A stretch of 64,000 bases of DNA from an uncultured Candidatus Poseidoniales archaeon. Lineage in GTDB: Archaea; Thermoplasmatota; Poseidoniia; Poseidoniales; Poseidoniaceae. This document shows, piece by piece, positions 62,201 through 64,000 of the stretch; positions within the stretch are counted from its first letter, which is position 1, and the number at the start of each line of letters is the position of its first letter. The stretch covers positions 50,621-114,620 of the forward strand of contig CAJJAP010000011.1 in NCBI GenBank assembly GCA_905182185.1, given 5' to 3'. The position numbers and the translations under genes are program-made. Below the pieces are notes generated by a model. That model saw only the letters and a list, made by a program, of their open reading frames with translations, was not told where the DNA came from and did not search any database.

Positions 62201-64000
62201 TTCAAGATGAAGCATGCTGACATTTCGTACGCAGGTTCACCGTTTACGTTCACCAAGAACGGTCTTGTGAGTGGTGCAACGCCAACCAACGTTGGTGGCG
62301 CACCAGATGCATGGGCTATTGATCCAGAAATCTCTACCACGATTCCAGGACTTTCGTTCAACACCGCAACGGGTGCTATCACCGGTACGCCAACAGGAGT
62401 ACATTCAGCCACTATGTTCACCGTTTGGGCCAACAATTCCGCTAGGTGATATCTCGACAACCATTTCGATCACTGTTCAAGATGAAGATGCTGACATTTC
62501 GTACGCAGGTTCACCGTTTACGTTCACCAAGAACAGTCTTGTGAGCGGTGCAACGCCAACCAACGTTGGTGGCGCACCAGATGCATGGGCTATTGATCCA
62601 GAAATCTCTACCACGATTCCAGGACTTTCGTTCAACACCGCAACGGGTGCTATCACCGGTACGCCAACAGGAGTACATTCAGCCAGCTATGTTCACCGTT
62701 TGGGCCAACAATTCCGCAGGTGATATTTCGACAACCATTTCGATCACAGTGAATGACATAGCACCAGTGTTCACCTATACATCACTCGAAGTGACATTGA
62801 CCAATAATACGGCGACAACGCGCTCGCCAATCAGCACGGGCGGGGCGGTCACGTCGTGGGAGTTCATAGGAACTGAACCACTTGGTTTGAACTTCGAAGG
62901 CGGAAATGGAACCATTTGGGGTACACCAATCGCTGTTCAAAGTAAAACTCAATACTTGATTTGGGGGAACAATTCAGGTGGACAGCATTTGGTTTACATG
63001 AACATCACCATTTCTGATGTGCCTGTTTCCTTGAGTTCCACTTCTGACAACTACAACCTTACGCGTGGTATCACAATGGTCACTCCAATCAGTCCAGTTT
63101 ACACTGGTATTGTTGACATCTGGGGCATTGAACCTTCACCTACATTGGCCGGTCTCTCTTGGGATTCATCCACGGGTGTGATTTCAGGTACGCCAAACAT
63201 CAACATGACCCGAACAGAATACACCGTTTGGGCAAACAATACCGGTGATGACGTGTCCCATAAGTTCAACATCACCATCAATGAACCGATTGTGACTCTT
63301 GTCTACGCTCCTGCAAGCGAGATCTTTGTTCGTGGTACACCAATCACCAACTGGAACCCAACGGTGACGGGTGGAAACGTCGAAACTTGGGGAATTGAGC
63401 CTTTAATTACAAGCACTGGTCTGTCGTTTGTCAACGGTGTGATTTCGGGTACACCCACAATCAACATGACCCAGACACTGAGTTCGTCGTTTGGGCCAAC
63501 ACGACCGGTGGACCAACCAACTTTACCATCACCATCACCATCAACGAACCGATAGTGACCTTGGCTTACAGTCCAGCGAGTCAAACCTTCGTTCGAAATA
63601 ATGCAATCACAGAATGGCACCCAACGGTGACCGGTGGAAACGTCGAAACTTGGGGCATTGAGCCTTCAATTACAAGCACTGGTCTTTCGTTTGTGAACGG
63701 TGTGATTTCGGGTACGCCAACGATCAACATGACCCAGGCACAGTACGTCGTTTGGGCCAACACGACCGGTGGTCAGACTAACTTTACCATCAGCATTACA
63801 ATCGACGAACCTGGTGTCATCCTTGAGTACAATCCAGAAAATGTAACCGTCACGATTGGCGACCCTATGATCGCATTGACGCCACTTGTCAGCAACGGTA
63901 CTGTCGAGGAATGGAGCATTTATCCAGAGCTCGATAATGGATTGGACTTTGCGAACGGAATCATTTCAGGAACGCCAACAAGCATTCAATCAAAACAAAC
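56259..64000 (+). CDS. Giant secreted repeat protein (N-terminal part), frame broken many times
   Basis: One long coding region starts at ATG 56259 ([20 protein letters not shown], a signal peptide) and runs off the window; it would exceed 2500 residues. After an Ig-like domain, from 56690 to 57470 there are beta-propeller-like repeats with [10 protein letters not shown] and [16 protein letters not shown]. From 57817 to 58890 RCC1-type repeats follow, then further propeller-like and Ig-like (putative He_PIG) modules to the end, with N-x-S/T sites throughout. The frame changes at least ten times, but each stretch on either side codes for the same repeat families. It is most likely a calcium-free adhesin or sugar-binding surface protein of one gene. 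Confidence 0.65.
57817..58890 (+). repeat. RCC1-type repeat array (53-residue units)
   Basis: The marker CGCTCACCAG recurs at 58091, 58250, 58409, 58568 and 58727, an exact period of 159 bp (53 codons). Each unit codes for [14 protein letters not shown] and [10 protein letters not shown], the RCC1 blade pattern (H-x-C-A-x-L...G-x-V-x-C-W-G-x-N...G-Q-L-G). Seven blades are roughly visible, which would close a seven-bladed propeller. The first two blades and the third are partly out of frame. Confidence 0.85.
58531..61449 (+). CDS. Longest unbroken frame of the giant protein
   Basis: A 972-residue stretch from the last RCC1 blades ([20 protein letters not shown]) through propeller-like modules with [20 protein letters not shown] and [20 protein letters not shown], to the first Ig-like units ([35 protein letters not shown]). 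GTPT/GTIxGTP is the He_PIG signature. It has no signal peptide, since the start lies inside the RCC1 array, and is only a piece of the larger gene. Confidence 0.7.
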   Translation: MGNGGTSQQNSPTLTSSLGTGRTAVAISGGAKHTCAILDSGSVSCWGIGGDGQLGDGGTSDQNSPTLTSSLGTGRTAVALENGHAHACAILDDASMKCWGNDNTKQLGNGATDSTGDPPVLVSGSHTWDSTMVSGSSSTVYLVQNALMSSLSPTLDAGFGAPTSCNQTGLPSGLLLSTTCVLSGTPTTLGSTTLTIIPSNAEGNGSAAIFIVTVNASGGSITINTTSTEGGVGSAISDITMSYTHTASIPNWVSGVTNSTINPAASIPNGGSSKSSINSGQNGDIAAVYSVNQTGATSANLTLLYKWNGAWTESTLDSSVDTDVASVAIDRQGALHIGYVDKDNAKLKYATNATGSWVIETLGDAATDQSAHTAISVHSVTNAVHIMAVNGSNSNAGVKHYTNETGTWLDSTISDPLEDEGYGVKADLDFDGNLHVVFRREANSVGNPAYDHLILASRINGVWQNQTITECASIGWDNNPDMAIDSQGQIHVAYNGKLNQGKTLYHGVLTSVNPSSSLVSTQIDIIGLYPALAIDSNDNLHLSYHTAGSAKNQNYTTNTSGSWSTPIETSATAGGIHGAYFAEMTTDSNDDVFILAFGEVVSSCKSCDIRITRIQGLGPSLAINPIFEVSPPLPDGLNMNWHNGTISGTPTETHANTTHTVTVTAFGATTTETFTLMVIEAPNISYGQSSYTFTNNTALSGVTLTNTGGAPSGTPLYAKDGTLPTGIQFNSMTGEIYGIPYGFWSTTFTVWANNSAGSNSTTITINVQEEAPDIAYAGSPFTFTKNTEVVGETPTNAGGAVSTWAIHPEASSLPNGLLFGPSNGTIYGTPTTVVSSAVTFTVWANNSADSNSTTISITVQDEDADISYAGSPFTFTKNSLVSGATPTNVGGVPDAWAIDPEISTTIPGLSFNTATGAITGTPTGVHSAATFTVWANNSAGDISTTISITVQDEACLTFRTQVHRLRSPRTVL
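61123..62765 (+). repeat. Six near-identical Ig-like (He_PIG) repeats of about 273 bp
   Basis: Units start at 61123, 61398, 61671, 61945, 62219 and 62493. Spacings are 275, 273, 274, 274 and 274 bp; 273 is 91 codons, the others carry one or two extra bases that break the frame. The protein unit reads [60 protein letters not shown] and [20 protein letters not shown]. High identity marks recent expansion or gene conversion. Confidence 0.9.
62766..64000 (+). CDS. Continuing Ig-like modules of the giant protein
   Basis: In-frame Ig-like units of about 90 residues with diverged sequence follow: [77 protein letters not shown]. The frame shifts once near 63470-63480 (CAGACACTGAG against an expected CAGAC-x-GAG) and then runs open to the end of the window as [20 protein letters not shown] and later units. 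The gene's end lies outside. Confidence 0.7.

Noticed and set aside
57817..62765. Long tandem arrays considered as CRISPR or satellite DNA
   Set aside because: Periods of 159 and 273 bp are multiples of three and code for RCC1 and Ig-like protein modules.
1..64000. tRNA, rRNA or other structured RNA genes
   Set aside because: No cloverleaf consensus (GGTTCGAATCC-type T-loop with matching arms) or rRNA sequence was recognised in the gaps by eye; a covariance-model search could still find one.

Overview
The window looks like a chromosome fragment of a marine planktonic euryarchaeon, most like Marine Group II (Poseidoniales) or a close relative. This is inferred from gene content. A geranylgeranylglyceryl phosphate synthase marks an archaeal lipid pathway. 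There are archaeal-type HxlR and Bat-type HTH regulators and a beta-CASP RNase. TATA-like boxes sit about 25 bp upstream of several start codons, which suggests leaderless genes. Many secreted lipoproteins (LSGC/AGC lipoboxes) and very large surface proteins carry thrombospondin type 3, EF-hand, RCC1 and Ig-like repeats. A few functions (UvrA, PurL with N-terminal PurS-like modules, alkyltransferase remnant) are shared with bacteria. Base composition is even and moderately AT-rich.

Layout. 1-8 kb: the end of an actin/MreB-fold ATPase, a long coiled-coil protein, a DUF4126 membrane protein, a 1406-residue surface protein with DNRLRE-like and CARDB-like domains, two small membrane proteins and a decayed O6-alkylguanine alkyltransferase gene. 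8.3-13.2 kb: a metal-ion ABC uptake locus with a NikR-like regulator, permease, ATPase and an unusual His/Asp-rich binding protein that also carries a DUF4430-like domain and two EF-hands; similar palindromes lie upstream of the regulator and of the binding protein. 13.4-29.9 kb: a saccharopine-dehydrogenase-like enzyme, a frameshifted gene with a tandem duplication, two thrombospondin type 3 surface proteins (one with a transglutaminase-like domain), an ABC exporter, GGGP synthase, lipoproteins, a CPBP protease and dispersed copies of an 80-bp intergenic repeat. 29.9-31.3 kb: an HxlR regulator divergent from two tandem 39-residue CDGSH-like mini-genes and a membrane protein. 31.4-43.1 kb: a housekeeping run on the minus strand (purQ, purL, uvrA, RluA-type pseudouridine synthase, moeA, beta-CASP RNase) interrupted by one TauE-type gene. 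43.2-56 kb: ferredoxin plus FAD oxidoreductase, fatty acid desaturase, AlaX, site-2 protease, two tandem M28 peptidase lipoproteins, a DDAH-like hydrolase, a second TauE protein, a Bat-type HTH regulator and a LysE-type exporter. 56.2-64 kb: one giant repeat-rich secreted protein that runs off the window.

Several genes are split by single-base frameshifts. In six places in ordinary genes (twice in the metal-binding protein, and once each in the EF-hand protein, desaturase, site-2 protease and HTH regulator) the shift is +1, meaning one base too many. The giant protein has many more. The coding sense continues intact on both sides, so a consensus or assembly artefact is the simplest reading; decay or recoding cannot be excluded from sequence alone. 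No rRNA, tRNA or CRISPR array was recognised by eye.
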